Of a DNA stretch of 64,000 bases, positions 40,937 to 50,803 are shown piece by piece. The translations under genes were made by a program, and so were the position numbers. Numbering within the stretch: position 1 is the stretch's first letter; each line of letters opens with the position of its first letter. Source of the DNA: Verrucomicrobiota bacterium. Lineage in GTDB: Bacteria; Verrucomicrobiota; Verrucomicrobiia; Opitutales; Opitutaceae. The DNA is taken from assembly GCA_016222805.1 (NCBI GenBank), contig JACRQG010000027.1, positions 1-64,000 of the forward strand, read 5' to 3'. The notes under the pieces were generated by a model, which was given only the letters and a program-made list of their open reading frames with translations, had not been told where the DNA came from and searched no databases.

Positions 40937-43549
40937 ATGAAACTGCTTACATGGATGGCCGGGCTGGGCCTCGTCGCTGCGGCGGGCGCCGCCGTCAGTC
41001 CTGATTCGGGAAAGACCCGGGCCCTCGTACGGACCGTGCAATCGGCGCCGGAACTGGCAGACCGCGCCCGGGCGCTGCAGCAACTCGCCCTCGTGGGAAC
41101 TGCCGAGGCGGTGCCGACCCTGGTCGCCTTGCTGGGTGACGAAGGCTTGGGCCAGTACGCGCGCGACGCCCTTGAGCAGATGGAAGATCCGGCGGCCGGG
41201 GCCGCGCTGCGAACCGCGCTCGATCGCCTGGCGGGGAAACCGTTGATCGGCGTCGTGGCCTCTCTCGGCGTGCGGCGGGATCGGGAGGCGGTGGGTGCGC
41301 TGGCGCGGCTGGCCGAGCAAAAGGACGATTCGGTGGCCGGGGCGGCGCTGCGGGCGCTCGGGCGGATCGGGACGGTCGAGGCCTTGCGGGTGCTGGAACC
41401 GGCGCTGGGGCGCGGGACCCCGGAAGTACGGGCCGCGGCGGCGGAGGGCTTCCTGCGGGTGGCCGACGAACTCCGGATCGCCGGGCAGCCGGCGGAGTCC
41501 CGGGTGTTGTACGACCGGGTGAGGCAGGGCGAGGTGCCGGGTCCCTGGCGCGCAGCGGCGACCCGTGGGGCGATTCTCTGCGGTGGCGTCGAGGGCCGGC
41601 AGTTGCTGCTGGAGCAACTGCGCTCGGGTCGTCCGGACCTGCGGGAAACCGCCCTGGGAACCGCCCGGGAGCTGCGCGACGATCAACTCGTGCCGGCGCT
41701 GGTGGCGGAGTTGGAGCACCTCGAGCCGGCGTGGCAGGCCGCGGTGATGGCGGTGCTCGTCGACTTGCGTGACGACCGCGCGCGGCCGGCAATTGAGCAG
41801 AAGGCGCGGGGCGGCGCGGAGGTCGTGCGGGTGGCGGCGCTGCGGGCCCTCGGCACGTTGGGGCGCGCCCAGAGCATTCCGGTGCTGTTGCAGGCGATCC
41901 AACCGCCCACGAGCGAGGCCGTCGCTGCGGCGGCGTTGGCCAGCCTGGCCCGGGTCGGGGACCCTGAGGCGGACGTGGCCATCAGCCGGGCACTCTCCAC
42001 GGCCGACGCCACCGTGCGCATGCGGCTCATCGGCGTGCTGGGAGATCGCAAGTCCACGGCGGCCATTCCGCAGCTCCTGCAGCTCGCCTCCGACCGAGAT
42101 TTGGAAGTCGCAAAAGCCGCCCTCCGGGCCCTGGGGGTCGTGACCAGCCCGGCCGGACTGCCGCAGTTGATTTCCCTGGCGACCGCGGCCAAGGACGACG
42201 ACGTGAAGGCGCTGGCGGACCGGGCGATCGTGACCACGGCCATGAAGGTGCTGGAGCCCGAACGGCGGGCCGATGCCGTCGTCGAGGCGTTTCTGCGGGA
42301 GAAGAATCCCGCGACCAAGGCGGCGCTGCTGCGCCCGTTGGGCGCGATCATGCGCACGATGGGGCCGAGGCACGAGGTGTTCTTTGTTGTGCAGGCCGCC
42401 CTGCAGGATCCGGCTCGGGAGGTGCGGGAGGCGGCGGTGCGGTGCCTCGCGGAGTGGCCCGACGCCACGCCGACTGTCACCCTGCTGACCGCGGCAGCAC
42501 GACCGGAGCTTCCCGCGGCGTTGCGCGAGTCCGCGCTTCGCGGGGCGGTGCGGATGGCAGGCAACGTGGCGGCCGGCCGGGAGCGGTCGCCACTCGATGT
42601 GATCGGGGCCTTCACACAGGCGGGTCGCCTGGCGCGCACCCGCGACGAACGGATGCTTGTCGTCGCCGGCCTGGGCGGCGTGCGCCGACTCGAGGCGTTG
42701 ACCCTGCTGCAGCCGTATTTGGACGACCCGGAGGTAAAGGCGGAAGCGGCGCTGGCGGTGGTGCAGGTTGCCGCTCACTTCCCGGGAGCAAGGAGCCAGC
42801 CGGCCGTCCGGGCCCTCTTGGAACGCATTGCGACCTCCGGGCCGGACGAGGACGTGAAGCAGCGCGCGGCGCAAGGGCTGCAGGGCGGCGGAGCGGCGGG
42901 AACTCCCAAGGGAAAGGGTGGCAAAGCCGGCAAGGCGGGCAAGGCCGGTGCAGCCGCGGTCGCGACAACGCCGGCGGCAGCTACGGTGGCCGCCGGCGCG
43001 CTCTTCAACGGCCGCGACTTGGGGGATTGGGATGGGGATCCGGGTGTGTGGCGCGTGCGCCAGGGGGTGATCGTGGGCGGCTCGCTGCTCGGCAATCCGC
43101 GGAACGAGTTCCTGGCGACGAAACGGAGCTACCGGAACTTCGTCCTGCGATTGGAGTATCGCCTGGTTGGCTCCGAGGGCTTTGTGAATGGCGGCGTGCA
43201 GGTGCGCAGCGTGCGCGTGGCGCAGCCGCCCAACGAGATGAGTGGCTACCAGGCGGACATCGGCGCCGGTCATTCCGGGAGCCTCTATGACGAATCGCGG
43301 CGCAAGAAATTCCTCGCGCACGCGTCCGAGGAACTGGTCCGGCGGCTCGAAAAGGCCGGGGATTGGAACGTGTATGAAATCCGCTGCGAGGGGCCGAAGG
43401 TTGAGCTCCGCCTCAACGGCGAACGCACGGTGACCTACACGGAGGAGGATCCGACGGTCGCGGCCGACGGGCTGATCGCGTTGCAGATCCACGGCAACTG
43501 CAAGGCCGAGATCGCGTTTCGAAACCTGACGTTGGAGGAGTTGCCGTAG
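40937..43549 (+). CDS. HEAT-repeat protein with DUF1080 (3-keto-glycoside hydrolase-like) domain
   Basis: An 870-aa exported protein from ATG 40937. Residues 20-640 are HEAT-like helical repeats (GVVASLGVRRDREAVGALARL, AALRALGRIGTVEALRVL). A Lys/Gly/Ala-rich linker (KGKGGKAGKAGKAG) leads to DUF1080 at about 690-870: LFNGRDLGDWDGDPG, GGVQVRSVRV, GWYQADIG-like YQADIGAGHSGSLYDE. DUF1080 proteins hydrolyse 3-keto sugars, which fits the Gfo/Idh neighbour. Confidence 0.88.
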   Translation: MKLLTWMAGLGLVAAAGAAVSPDSGKTRALVRTVQSAPELADRARALQQLALVGTAEAVPTLVALLGDEGLGQYARDALEQMEDPAAGAALRTALDRLAGKPLIGVVASLGVRRDREAVGALARLAEQKDDSVAGAALRALGRIGTVEALRVLEPALGRGTPEVRAAAAEGFLRVADELRIAGQPAESRVLYDRVRQGEVPGPWRAAATRGAILCGGVEGRQLLLEQLRSGRPDLRETALGTARELRDDQLVPALVAELEHLEPAWQAAVMAVLVDLRDDRARPAIEQKARGGAEVVRVAALRALGTLGRAQSIPVLLQAIQPPTSEAVAAAALASLARVGDPEADVAISRALSTADATVRMRLIGVLGDRKSTAAIPQLLQLASDRDLEVAKAALRALGVVTSPAGLPQLISLATAAKDDDVKALADRAIVTTAMKVLEPERRADAVVEAFLREKNPATKAALLRPLGAIMRTMGPRHEVFFVVQAALQDPAREVREAAVRCLAEWPDATPTVTLLTAAARPELPAALRESALRGAVRMAGNVAAGRERSPLDVIGAFTQAGRLARTRDERMLVVAGLGGVRRLEALTLLQPYLDDPEVKAEAALAVVQVAAHFPGARSQPAVRALLERIATSGPDEDVKQRAAQGLQGGGAAGTPKGKGGKAGKAGKAGAAAVATTPAAATVAAGALFNGRDLGDWDGDPGVWRVRQGVIVGGSLLGNPRNEFLATKRSYRNFVLRLEYRLVGSEGFVNGGVQVRSVRVAQPPNEMSGYQADIGAGHSGSLYDESRRKKFLAHASEELVRRLEKAGDWNVYEIRCEGPKVELRLNGERTVTYTEEDPTVAADGLIALQIHGNCKAEIAFRNLTLEELP

Positions 43550-43602
43550 CCGGTGCCGGTTTTGGCTTTGCGCCCGGGCGGCGGGAGGAAAGACTTGGAA
43601 GG

Positions 43603-44502
43603 ATGCCAGCCGAGCCGATCCGTTTTTTTCACCGCTACAAGCGCCAGATCGAAACCGAGCAGATTTTTGGCGAGGGCTGGATGCGCTTCGCCTATGAGAA
43701 TCCCGCCGGCCGCTTTCTGGTCTGGGCGCTGGCTCGGCGGGCGTGCTTTTCCCAGTGGTTCGGCTGGCGGATGAACCGAAAGAGCAGCGCCCAGCGCGTC
43801 ATTCCGTTCATCACCCAGTACAACCTCGACATCGAGGAGTTCGCGAAGTCGCCCTTCGATTTCAAGACGTTCAACGACTTCTTCTACCGCAGCCTGAAGC
43901 CGGAGGCGCGTCCGATCAACGGCGACGATCGGGTGGTGGTTTTTCCCGCTGATGGCCGGCACCTGGTGTTTCCGGATGTCGACACGGCGGACGGCTACTA
44001 CGTCAAGGGCGCGAAGTTCTCCGTGGCGGAGTTGCTCGGCGACGACGCCCTGGCGAAACGGTTTGCCGGCGGCGCCATGGTGATCTCGCGGCTGTGCCCG
44101 GTGGATTATCATCGCTTCCACTTTCCCCTGGCGGGAACGCCGGGCGAAACCCGCGTGATCAACGGCTGGCTCTATTCCGTCAGCCCGGTCGCCTTGCGGC
44201 GGCAGGTGCGGTACCTGGTGGAGAACAAGCGGGCGCTGACGCTCGTGGAAACGGACGTTGCCGGTACGGTGGCCATGATCGAAGTCGGGGCGACCAATGT
44301 GGGCAGCATCCGCCAGAGTTTCGTGCCCGGTCGGCCGGTGAAGAAAGGGGAGGAAAAGGGACTTTTCGCCTTTGGCGGCTCGTGTGTGATCACGCTGCTG
44401 GCGCGCGGAAAGGTCACCTTCGATGCCGACCTTGTGACGCAAAGCTCGCGGCAGGTGGAAACCTATGCCCGCATGGGAGACCGGATGGGTGCGGTGCGTT
44501 AG
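43603..44502 (+). CDS. psd: Phosphatidylserine decarboxylase
   Basis: A 299-aa enzyme. The autocleavage motif is FGGSCV with S260 as precursor of the pyruvoyl group. Other landmarks: TFNDFFYRSLKPEARPI, FPADGR and LCPVDYHRFHFPLAG (Asp-His). It converts phosphatidylserine to phosphatidylethanolamine on the inner membrane. Its GGSC in place of LGST is found in some Psd subfamilies. Confidence 0.92.
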   Translation: MPAEPIRFFHRYKRQIETEQIFGEGWMRFAYENPAGRFLVWALARRACFSQWFGWRMNRKSSAQRVIPFITQYNLDIEEFAKSPFDFKTFNDFFYRSLKPEARPINGDDRVVVFPADGRHLVFPDVDTADGYYVKGAKFSVAELLGDDALAKRFAGGAMVISRLCPVDYHRFHFPLAGTPGETRVINGWLYSVSPVALRRQVRYLVENKRALTLVETDVAGTVAMIEVGATNVGSIRQSFVPGRPVKKGEEKGLFAFGGSCVITLLARGKVTFDADLVTQSSRQVETYARMGDRMGAVR

Positions 44503-44578
44503 GTCCCGGACGGGACGCAACAACTAGGCGCTTGCCCCGCACGGGGCGGCACGTGACCTTCGCCCCGGATTCCGCACC

Positions 44579-44662
44579 GCCCGGGTGGTGGAATGGCAGA
44601 CACGAAGGTCTTAGAAGCCTTTGCCGAAAGGTGTGCGGGTTCGAGTCCCGCCCCGGGCACCA
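44579..44662 (+). tRNA. tRNA-Leu (UAG)
   Basis: The acceptor GCCCGGG (44579-44585) pairs with CCCGGGC (44652-44658), then A and an encoded CCA. The anticodon stem AAGGT/GCCTT holds the loop CTTAGAA with anticodon TAG. The long variable arm and the T-arm GCGGG-TTCGAGT-CCCGC are typical of tRNA-Leu. Confidence 0.95.
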
Positions 44663-44664
44663 GC

Positions 44665-44710
44665 CTTCGCTCCTCCGCTGCGCTCCGGAGCTACGGCTGG
44701 CAGGCCAGCC
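44665..44710 (+). repeat. Dispersed repeat copy B
   Basis: CTTCGCTCCTCCGC followed by GCGCTCCGGAGCTACGGCTGG then GGCCAGCC, directly after the tRNA. It is a near copy of the repeat at 22979-23026 (one indel, several substitutions). Confidence 0.55.
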
Positions 44711-44746
44711 AGCGGCAGTCGGACGAGAGTGGAAAGTCGAGGCCGA

Positions 44747-46033
44747 TCACGGTTCGCGCGCCTGACCCGCCTCCACCCAGGCCAAATTGAAGTGGGCGTG
44801 TTTGATCGTCTTGGCGTCGCGCGCGGCGGTGCCTCCGGCGTCCGCGGCAGGTTTGCGGTGCTGGCTGTAGGTGGCGTGCAACGTGCCGTCGGCGGCCTGG
44901 ATGAGGCTCGGGTAGTGGTAGCGCCCCGCCTGCGGGCCCGGAGCGTCCTCCTCGAGGGCCCGGCGCCAGGGCCAGGAGCGACCTTCGTCCGCGCTGAGTT
45001 GCACGGTGAGGCGGTGCCGGCCGCTTTCCGTGTCGTTGGAGATAAGTGCCCAGCGGCCGTCGCGGAGATTGATCACCTCGGCGCCCGATCCGGGGTTGGG
45101 AACGGCGCTGTCGGTGACGGGAGACCAGGTGGCGCCGCGGTCCGGCGACGAACTCTGGTGCAAACGATGCGGGGCGGGACCGTTGTCCCGCATGAGCGTG
45201 TACAGCGAGCCGTCGCGCCGGCGTGCGAGGCTCGGCTGGATGTTGCCCGCGGCAAAGAGCGGCGCACTCACCTCCCACGTCGCACCCCCGTCATCCGTAT
45301 AGGCCATGAGCGAGCAATCGTAGCCGTCGGAATACAGGGGGACGAGGAGGCGCGTGCCGTCGAGCACCACCGGATGGGCGCGGGGCATCCAGCCCAGGCG
45401 CTGGGCCAGGCGATCGCGGGCGCGGCCGCGCAGGGTCTGGTAGTACTCGCGGACCTTCTGGCGGGCAGTGTCGTCGGCGGCGGCGCGCAGGGCCTCCGAT
45501 TCAGCGCGGTCGAAATACGCGAGGGCGGCCGGTTCGAAGCCGGCCGGAGGCTTGAGGGGCACGGCTTCCGGCCGGCTCCAGCGCGGAGGACCCTCGCCGA
45601 GGAAGTCGGTCGACACCTGACATTTGAGGAGGGCGGATTCCCACTGGTTCGAGAGGATGCACGCCCAGAACAGCCAGAGCCTGCCCTGGGGATCCAAGGC
45701 GAGCGCAGGATTGCAGTCGGGGAATCCAGGGGTGTCGGCGAGCGTAAACCGCGGCCCCCACGTCGTGGAGCCGCGCCGCAGGCGCGCGCCCTGGATCTTC
45801 ACATCGTCCGCCGTGCGTTCACCGGAGCCGTGGAACCAGCACGCAAGAAGGTCGCCGTTGGGCAATTCGACCACACAGGAGGCGTGCACATGCCAGGTTT
45901 CCGGCGCAAAGAGCAGGCGCGTGGTGCAAAAAGGGGTTTCGACGGCGGCCAGCGCGGAAGGGCAGCCTGCCAGCAGCGCCAGGGTCAGCCGGACGGCGAG
46001 GATCCGGCAGGGGGCGAATCGAGATGGGGGCAT
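44747..46033 (-). CDS. Exported sialidase-like glycosidase
   Basis: A 428-aa protein from ATG 46033, with signal peptide (LTLALLAGCPSALA). BNR/Asp-box repeats are TDDGGATWEV, SPDRGATWS and SADEGRSW. Landmarks VVELPNGDLLACWFHGSGER and YHYPSLIQAADGTLHATYS are those of sialidase-superfamily exo-glycosidases in this bacterial group. Confidence 0.87.
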   Translation of the reverse strand: MPPSRFAPCRILAVRLTLALLAGCPSALAAVETPFCTTRLLFAPETWHVHASCVVELPNGDLLACWFHGSGERTADDVKIQGARLRRGSTTWGPRFTLADTPGFPDCNPALALDPQGRLWLFWACILSNQWESALLKCQVSTDFLGEGPPRWSRPEAVPLKPPAGFEPAALAYFDRAESEALRAAADDTARQKVREYYQTLRGRARDRLAQRLGWMPRAHPVVLDGTRLLVPLYSDGYDCSLMAYTDDGGATWEVSAPLFAAGNIQPSLARRRDGSLYTLMRDNGPAPHRLHQSSSPDRGATWSPVTDSAVPNPGSGAEVINLRDGRWALISNDTESGRHRLTVQLSADEGRSWPWRRALEEDAPGPQAGRYHYPSLIQAADGTLHATYSQHRKPAADAGGTAARDAKTIKHAHFNLAWVEAGQAREP

Positions 46034-46209
46034 GCGCCCGAAGCGTGTGGAATTGGAACCAGGATACAACGATTCCGTTCCGGATCGCGTGGGCGCTTTT
46101 CCGCAAATCGTGCACAAATCTCCGCAAGGCCTGCGCAGCCCCGCCCCGGGAGGGGTTGTTAGCATGGTCTTCCCGCGGGGGAGATCCTTCCGCCGGGATC
46201 CCAGCCGCC

Positions 46210-46662
46210 ATGAACACCGTCCTCGCCCCGATCGACTTCTCCCGCGCCAGCCGCGGGGTGATCGACGAGGCTATCCGGCTGGCGAGAAGCTTCGAAGGGC
46301 GCGTCGTCCTGTTGCACGTGGTGAAGCCACCGTCCCTGGCGTCGGAACTGGCGCCGCTGGCCGGGGCGGCCGAGGACATGACCGCGGAGGTCGAGCGGGT
46401 GGCTCGCGCCCAGCTGCACCTAGTGCAGCGGCGGCTGATGAAGCGGGGCATTTCGGTGGAGACCCTGTGCAAGACCGGATCACCGATCCGGTGCATTGTG
46501 GAACATGCGGAGGCCCAGGCCGCCCGCTATATCGTCGTCGGGGCGCATGGCCGCAGCGCGCTCCGGCGGTTGGTGGTGGGCGGCACAGCCAGCGGGGTCC
46601 TCAAGAAGGCGGCGTGCCCAGTGGTGGTGGTCCCGCCGGGAAAGAAAGCGCTGGCAGCCTGA
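46210..46662 (+). CDS. Universal stress protein (UspA family)
   Basis: A 150-aa UspA-domain protein from ATG 46210. It begins NTVLAPIDFSRAS and ends with the ATP-binding VVGAHGRSALRRLVVGGTASGVL (G-2x-G-9x-G-S/T) and CPVVVVPP. Its role is general stress resistance. It is divergent from the sialidase-like gene. Confidence 0.93.
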   Translation: MNTVLAPIDFSRASRGVIDEAIRLARSFEGRVVLLHVVKPPSLASELAPLAGAAEDMTAEVERVARAQLHLVQRRLMKRGISVETLCKTGSPIRCIVEHAEAQAARYIVVGAHGRSALRRLVVGGTASGVLKKAACPVVVVPPGKKALAA

Positions 46663-46704
46663 GCGGGAATTCCGGGAGCGCGACCGCCGGTCCGGCGTCG
46701 GCTC

Positions 46705-48111
46705 TCAGCGGCGGGTCGGTCCGGCGGGGCGCTGCAGGGCGGCGTCAAGCTCGGCCTCGGAGGGAAAGTGATCGAAGCGGCGCGTCGGCGGCTTCGCCCG
46801 GAGATGCCAGTCGGCAAAATCCAGCAGCGCGGCCCAGTCGTCGTCGTTGAAGGTGTGGCCGTGGGGGGCATAATGGACCCCGAGCCGGTCGGTCGCGCCC
46901 AGCAGCGCGAAGGCCGGGCGGGCGCCCGCGATCGACTGGCGCACCGCTTCGGGCAGTGAGATCACGTCGGCATCACCCTCCAGGGCGAGGAAGGCGCGCG
47001 GGGCGCAGGCGGCGAGGAACCAGTGCTGGTCGAACGGCAGCCGTTCGCGCTGGCCGCGAAAGGGATGCAGCCGGGGCGAGAACCAGTTGGGGTACTTGGT
47101 CAGCATCACGTCGAGGGTTTCGCTGCGGCGCGGGCCGGCGAAGCGGTAGGCGCCGACGCCGCCTCCGCCGGTCACCGCCGGGGCGCCGAGCGCGAGGCGA
47201 TCATCGAAGGCGGCCGCCACCATGGCGGATTTCCCGGTGCGGGAGACGCCGGTGATGATCAGTGCCGCGCGATCGATCACGGGATCCGTGACCAGGTGGT
47301 CGACGATGCGGGAGACGCCCCACGCCCAGGCGCGCAGGAGCCCCCAGTCGTAGCCGGGATAGGCGGGAAAGAACCGCGTGCGCCGAAAAGACCAGCTGCC
47401 GTCGGCTTCGCGCAGTGTCGTGTCCTCGCCGCAGTCATTGTAGTTAAACACTACATACGCGTAACCGCGGGCCAGGGCCGGGTTGGTCGCCGCGATGGTC
47501 TCCGGATCCAGGCGCACGCCCCGGGCGGCCGGGGCGCCCGGCGCGGGAGGTTCGCCGCCGCCGACGACGAACAGGACGTTGGTCCCCTTGCCCTGGGTCG
47601 GGCCGTTCGGCAGGCGGGGCAGCGGGGTGGCCCCGGGCGGAGTGCCGGAGGGTGAAATTACCGCGGGGAACGGCCCGTTGCCCGCGGGGGTGAAGATTCC
47701 GATTTCCAGGCCGAGCTTCCCCCCGGGTCCGAAGGACAGGCGGACGCGCCGGTAGGTGACGGCCCCGTCGCGCAGTGCCAGCCGGGCCAGCTCTTGCCCG
47801 CGCACATTACCCGGGGCCGGCGGCGCCTGGCCGACGGCGTAATACTCCAGCGTACGCAGGATCTCCTGGCGGCGCGCGGGCCAGTCGGCCGGCGAGGTCA
47901 CGCGCGTGCCATCGGAGCGTTGGAGGACGTCGGGCATTTCCGGGCGGGACGGCAGCTCGGCCGGACCCGGCAGCCGCCCGAGCGGAGCGGCGATGAAGGG
48001 GACGGGGATTTCGCGCGGTTCGGGCGTGGCAGCGCCGGCGGCGGCTTGGCCCGCGAGAACCGCGTTGGCCACTCCGGCCAGGCAGGCCAGCAGCCGCGAG
48101 GGAGTCTTCAC
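46705..48111 (-). CDS. Glucuronoyl esterase-like (CE15) exported enzyme
   Basis: A 468-aa protein starting with GTG 48111, which overlaps the GH28 stop by four bases. A signal peptide is seen (LLACLAGVANAVLAGQA). The nucleophile motif is ITGVSRTGKSAM (GVSRxGK of CE15). The acid (ALEGDAD) and histidine (HGHTFNDDDW) lie downstream. CE15 enzymes cut the ester between glucuronic acid of xylan and lignin. It is cotranscribed with GH28. Confidence 0.85.
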   Translation of the reverse strand: MKTPSRLLACLAGVANAVLAGQAAAGAATPEPREIPVPFIAAPLGRLPGPAELPSRPEMPDVLQRSDGTRVTSPADWPARRQEILRTLEYYAVGQAPPAPGNVRGQELARLALRDGAVTYRRVRLSFGPGGKLGLEIGIFTPAGNGPFPAVISPSGTPPGATPLPRLPNGPTQGKGTNVLFVVGGGEPPAPGAPAARGVRLDPETIAATNPALARGYAYVVFNYNDCGEDTTLREADGSWSFRRTRFFPAYPGYDWGLLRAWAWGVSRIVDHLVTDPVIDRAALIITGVSRTGKSAMVAAAFDDRLALGAPAVTGGGGVGAYRFAGPRRSETLDVMLTKYPNWFSPRLHPFRGQRERLPFDQHWFLAACAPRAFLALEGDADVISLPEAVRQSIAGARPAFALLGATDRLGVHYAPHGHTFNDDDWAALLDFADWHLRAKPPTRRFDHFPSEAELDAALQRPAGPTRR

Positions 48112-49523
48112 TTCGCCTTCGCCCCTTCGGGCGGGGGGACCGAGTTGCGGCTCCGGCTCTTCCCGACCGGCTCGACCGTGACATTGCGGAACGAGATGCC
48201 GCCGGCGTGGGAAAGGACCTCGGCGCTTTCGACGCCCCGGAAGGTGCAATCCGCAAACCGCACCCCGTCGATCGTCGCCGCCGGGAAGCCCGCGATCCAC
48301 ATGACACGCGGGCTGCTCCGGCTGGTGACCTGCTCGAGGACGACGTTGCGCACGATCGGGGCGTACGGGCCGCGGGCGCCCTCCTCGTAGACGAGGTCAA
48401 TCGTCAGGATGGCCTCGGAGACCCGGCCGATTTCGACGCGGCGGAAGAAGACGTTCTCGAGCACACCGCCGCGCTGGGCGTTGGACTTGAAGCGGAGGGC
48501 GCGATCGAGGTTCGGGCTGTCCATGCGGCAATTTTCCACGAAGACGTTGCGGCAGTTGCCCGAGATCTCGCTGCCAATCACGACGCCCCCGTGGCCGTCC
48601 TTCATCGTGCAGTTGCGGATGATCAGGTTCTCCGACGGGACGGCGACGCGGCGGCCGTCGTTGTTGCGACCGGACTTGATCGCGATGCAGTCGTCACCGG
48701 TATCGAACACGCAGTCCTCGATCAGGACATCGCGCGAGGACTCCGGGTCGCAGCCGTCGTTGTTCGGGCCGTGGGAATTGACCTTCACTCCCCGCACCGT
48801 GACGTTGGTGGAGAGCACCGGGTGGATCTCCCACATCGGCGAGCGGATGAGGGTGACACCCTCGATCAGGATGTTGCGGCAGCGGTAGGTCTGGATGAAG
48901 TTGGGGCGCAGGAAGGAACCTTCGCCGAAGACGCGCTGGGTGACGGGAACTCCGGTCTCGCCCATCTGCAGGAGGCGGTCCCGCGCGGCTTTCTGCTTCT
49001 GAACTCCGCTCTTCTTGTTGTTCCAGTCCCACCAGGTATCCCAGTCCGCGCTGCCGTCGAGGGTGCCCGTTCCGGTCACGGCGATGTTCTCCTGTTCGAA
49101 GGCGTAGATCAGGGCCGAGTAGTTCATGCACTCGACGCCCTCCCAGCGCGTGAAGACGATCGGATACTTGGCGGGATCCGGGATGAACTTCAGGGTCGCT
49201 CCCTCCGCGAGGTGCAGGGCGACGTTGCTCTTCAGGTGCACCGCACCGGTGTGGAAGATCCCGGGCGGCACTACCACGCGGCCGCCGCCGGACGCGTGCG
49301 CGGCGGCGATGGCCTGTGTGATCGCGGCGCTGCAGTCCGGACCGCCGGCGACGGCGCCGTGGGCGGTGATGGGGAAGTCCCGGGCGGGAAAGGACGGGGC
49401 CCGGATGCGGGCGAGAATCGCCGGGACCTCGTCCCATCCCACCGGAGGGACGCTCGGGGCGGCCCGGACGCTGAAGGCGAGGGCGAAAGGCAGCAGAAGG
49501 CGAAGGAGGGAGGAGGGGGACAT
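48108..49523 (-). CDS. GH28 polygalacturonase-like enzyme
   Basis: A 471-aa exported pectinase-type enzyme from ATG 49523 with signal peptide (LLRLLLPFALAFSVRA). The four GH28 motifs appear in order: NNDGCDPES (NTD), DTGDDCIAIKSG (DD), DGHGGVVIGSE (GHG) and RALRFKSN (RIK). It should hydrolyse galacturonide or related acidic linkages. It precedes and overlaps the CE15 gene. Confidence 0.92.
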   Translation of the reverse strand: MSPSSLLRLLLPFALAFSVRAAPSVPPVGWDEVPAILARIRAPSFPARDFPITAHGAVAGGPDCSAAITQAIAAAHASGGGRVVVPPGIFHTGAVHLKSNVALHLAEGATLKFIPDPAKYPIVFTRWEGVECMNYSALIYAFEQENIAVTGTGTLDGSADWDTWWDWNNKKSGVQKQKAARDRLLQMGETGVPVTQRVFGEGSFLRPNFIQTYRCRNILIEGVTLIRSPMWEIHPVLSTNVTVRGVKVNSHGPNNDGCDPESSRDVLIEDCVFDTGDDCIAIKSGRNNDGRRVAVPSENLIIRNCTMKDGHGGVVIGSEISGNCRNVFVENCRMDSPNLDRALRFKSNAQRGGVLENVFFRRVEIGRVSEAILTIDLVYEEGARGPYAPIVRNVVLEQVTSRSSPRVMWIAGFPAATIDGVRFADCTFRGVESAEVLSHAGGISFRNVTVEPVGKSRSRNSVPPPEGAKAK

Positions 49524-49810
49524 GGCAGGGAAGGCGCTGGGCGGGACGGGCAGTTCAACCGGACGACCGGGCTCCCGCGGCGCGGGTGCCCGGCGACTTC
49601 CTTCGCCGGGTGGCCCGAAAAGGGCGCCAGCCCGCACGACGGGGTCGCCGCGCCTCCACGAAGCGAGGACCGCCCCTAGCTAGACCCGGACACGTGTCCC
49701 GGGCGATGCGAAAAGACACCCGGCGAACGTTGCCGGCGCACCGGCCGGTTTGCGTTGGCAGCCGGCTGCGGCGAGGCCGGTCCCGGGGTCGCCTCCCCGG
49801 TTCGGAAAGG

Positions 49811-50596
49811 TCAGTACCCGGCGTCGGTGAGCTGGCGACGGAGTTCGATCAGCGCCGGCCCGAGCTGGCGCGGAAGGTCCGTCCAGATCGGCTCCAGGGC
49901 CAGGCGATCGTTGTAGCCGGCCCGCCGCAGCGCCCGGAGGTAGGGACGAAAATCCTCCCCGTTCACGCCCGGCGCGGCGCGGTCCTTGTTTTCCGCGATG
50001 TGGGCGTGGCGGATCAACGGCCCCACCTTCACGATGTCGTCGGGAGACTCGCCGTTGCGTAGCATGTGAAAGATATCCACGAGCAGTTTGACGCCGGCGG
50101 TGTTGGCCCGCCGCACGGCTTCAGCGCCTTCCAGGATCGTGTTGACGAGGTTGCATTCACCCCGGTTCAGCGGCTCGACGACCAGCGTCACGCCCTGTTC
50201 CTCGGCGAGGGGGCCGAACTGCTTGAGCAGGTCGACGTATTGCTCGAATCCCTTCGTCAGCGGAAATCCCTCCGGCACCATGCGGGCGCCCGCACTGCCA
50301 AAGACGATGAGGGTCATCCCGATTTCCCGGCAGCGGCGGAAGACGGTCTGGGCGTAGCGATCGAGCCGGGCGTAGTCGATGTCGGGACCGCTGCACTTCA
50401 GCGCGGCGGGCAGGAGCACGTTGGCCGCGGGCATGGGATAGCCGCAGGCCTTGAGGGCGGCGGCGCGGGGCGCGAAGTCGGCGTCCGGCGCCTCCGGGGT
50501 GAGGAAGTTGACGACGTGGCCCTCGATGAAGTCGCAGTCGGGGCGGGACGGCAGGGAGGCGAGCGTGGCGGGGTCGGTGCAAAAGCCGATTTTCAT
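49811..50596 (-). CDS. Sugar isomerase / hydroxypyruvate isomerase-like TIM barrel
   Basis: A 261-aa protein from ATG 50596 without a signal. Barrel landmarks: IEGHVVNFL, TLVVEPLNRGECN (E ligand), KLLVDIFHMLRNGE, IRHAHIAENKDR and RLALEPIW. This is the family of Hyi and related ketose isomerases or epimerases, usually in sugar-acid breakdown. Cytoplasmic. Confidence 0.87.
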   Translation of the reverse strand: MKIGFCTDPATLASLPSRPDCDFIEGHVVNFLTPEAPDADFAPRAAALKACGYPMPAANVLLPAALKCSGPDIDYARLDRYAQTVFRRCREIGMTLIVFGSAGARMVPEGFPLTKGFEQYVDLLKQFGPLAEEQGVTLVVEPLNRGECNLVNTILEGAEAVRRANTAGVKLLVDIFHMLRNGESPDDIVKVGPLIRHAHIAENKDRAAPGVNGEDFRPYLRALRRAGYNDRLALEPIWTDLPRQLGPALIELRRQLTDAGY

Positions 50597-50803
50597 GCGG
50601 CGTGTTCTCAACCAGCATTCACGCGCCGGCGCACGGCGAAAATGATCCCGGCGTCAGGTGCGCGGTCCGGGTAGCGGCGTCGGGCGCGAAGTTTTTTTTG
50701 CTCCCGTTGATCCGCGCTCGCCTCCGTGTCGTCATAATGTCCATAGTGGGGGCGCCTGGCGGGTTTTCCGTCCGGGTTGCCTCCGCCCCTTTTGTTCTCC
50801 CCC

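Noticed and set aside
40277-43492. 1071-aa minus-strand frame opposite the oxidoreductase and HEAT genes
   Set aside because: Shadow of the plus-strand HEAT gene, which has a signal peptide and repeat pattern.
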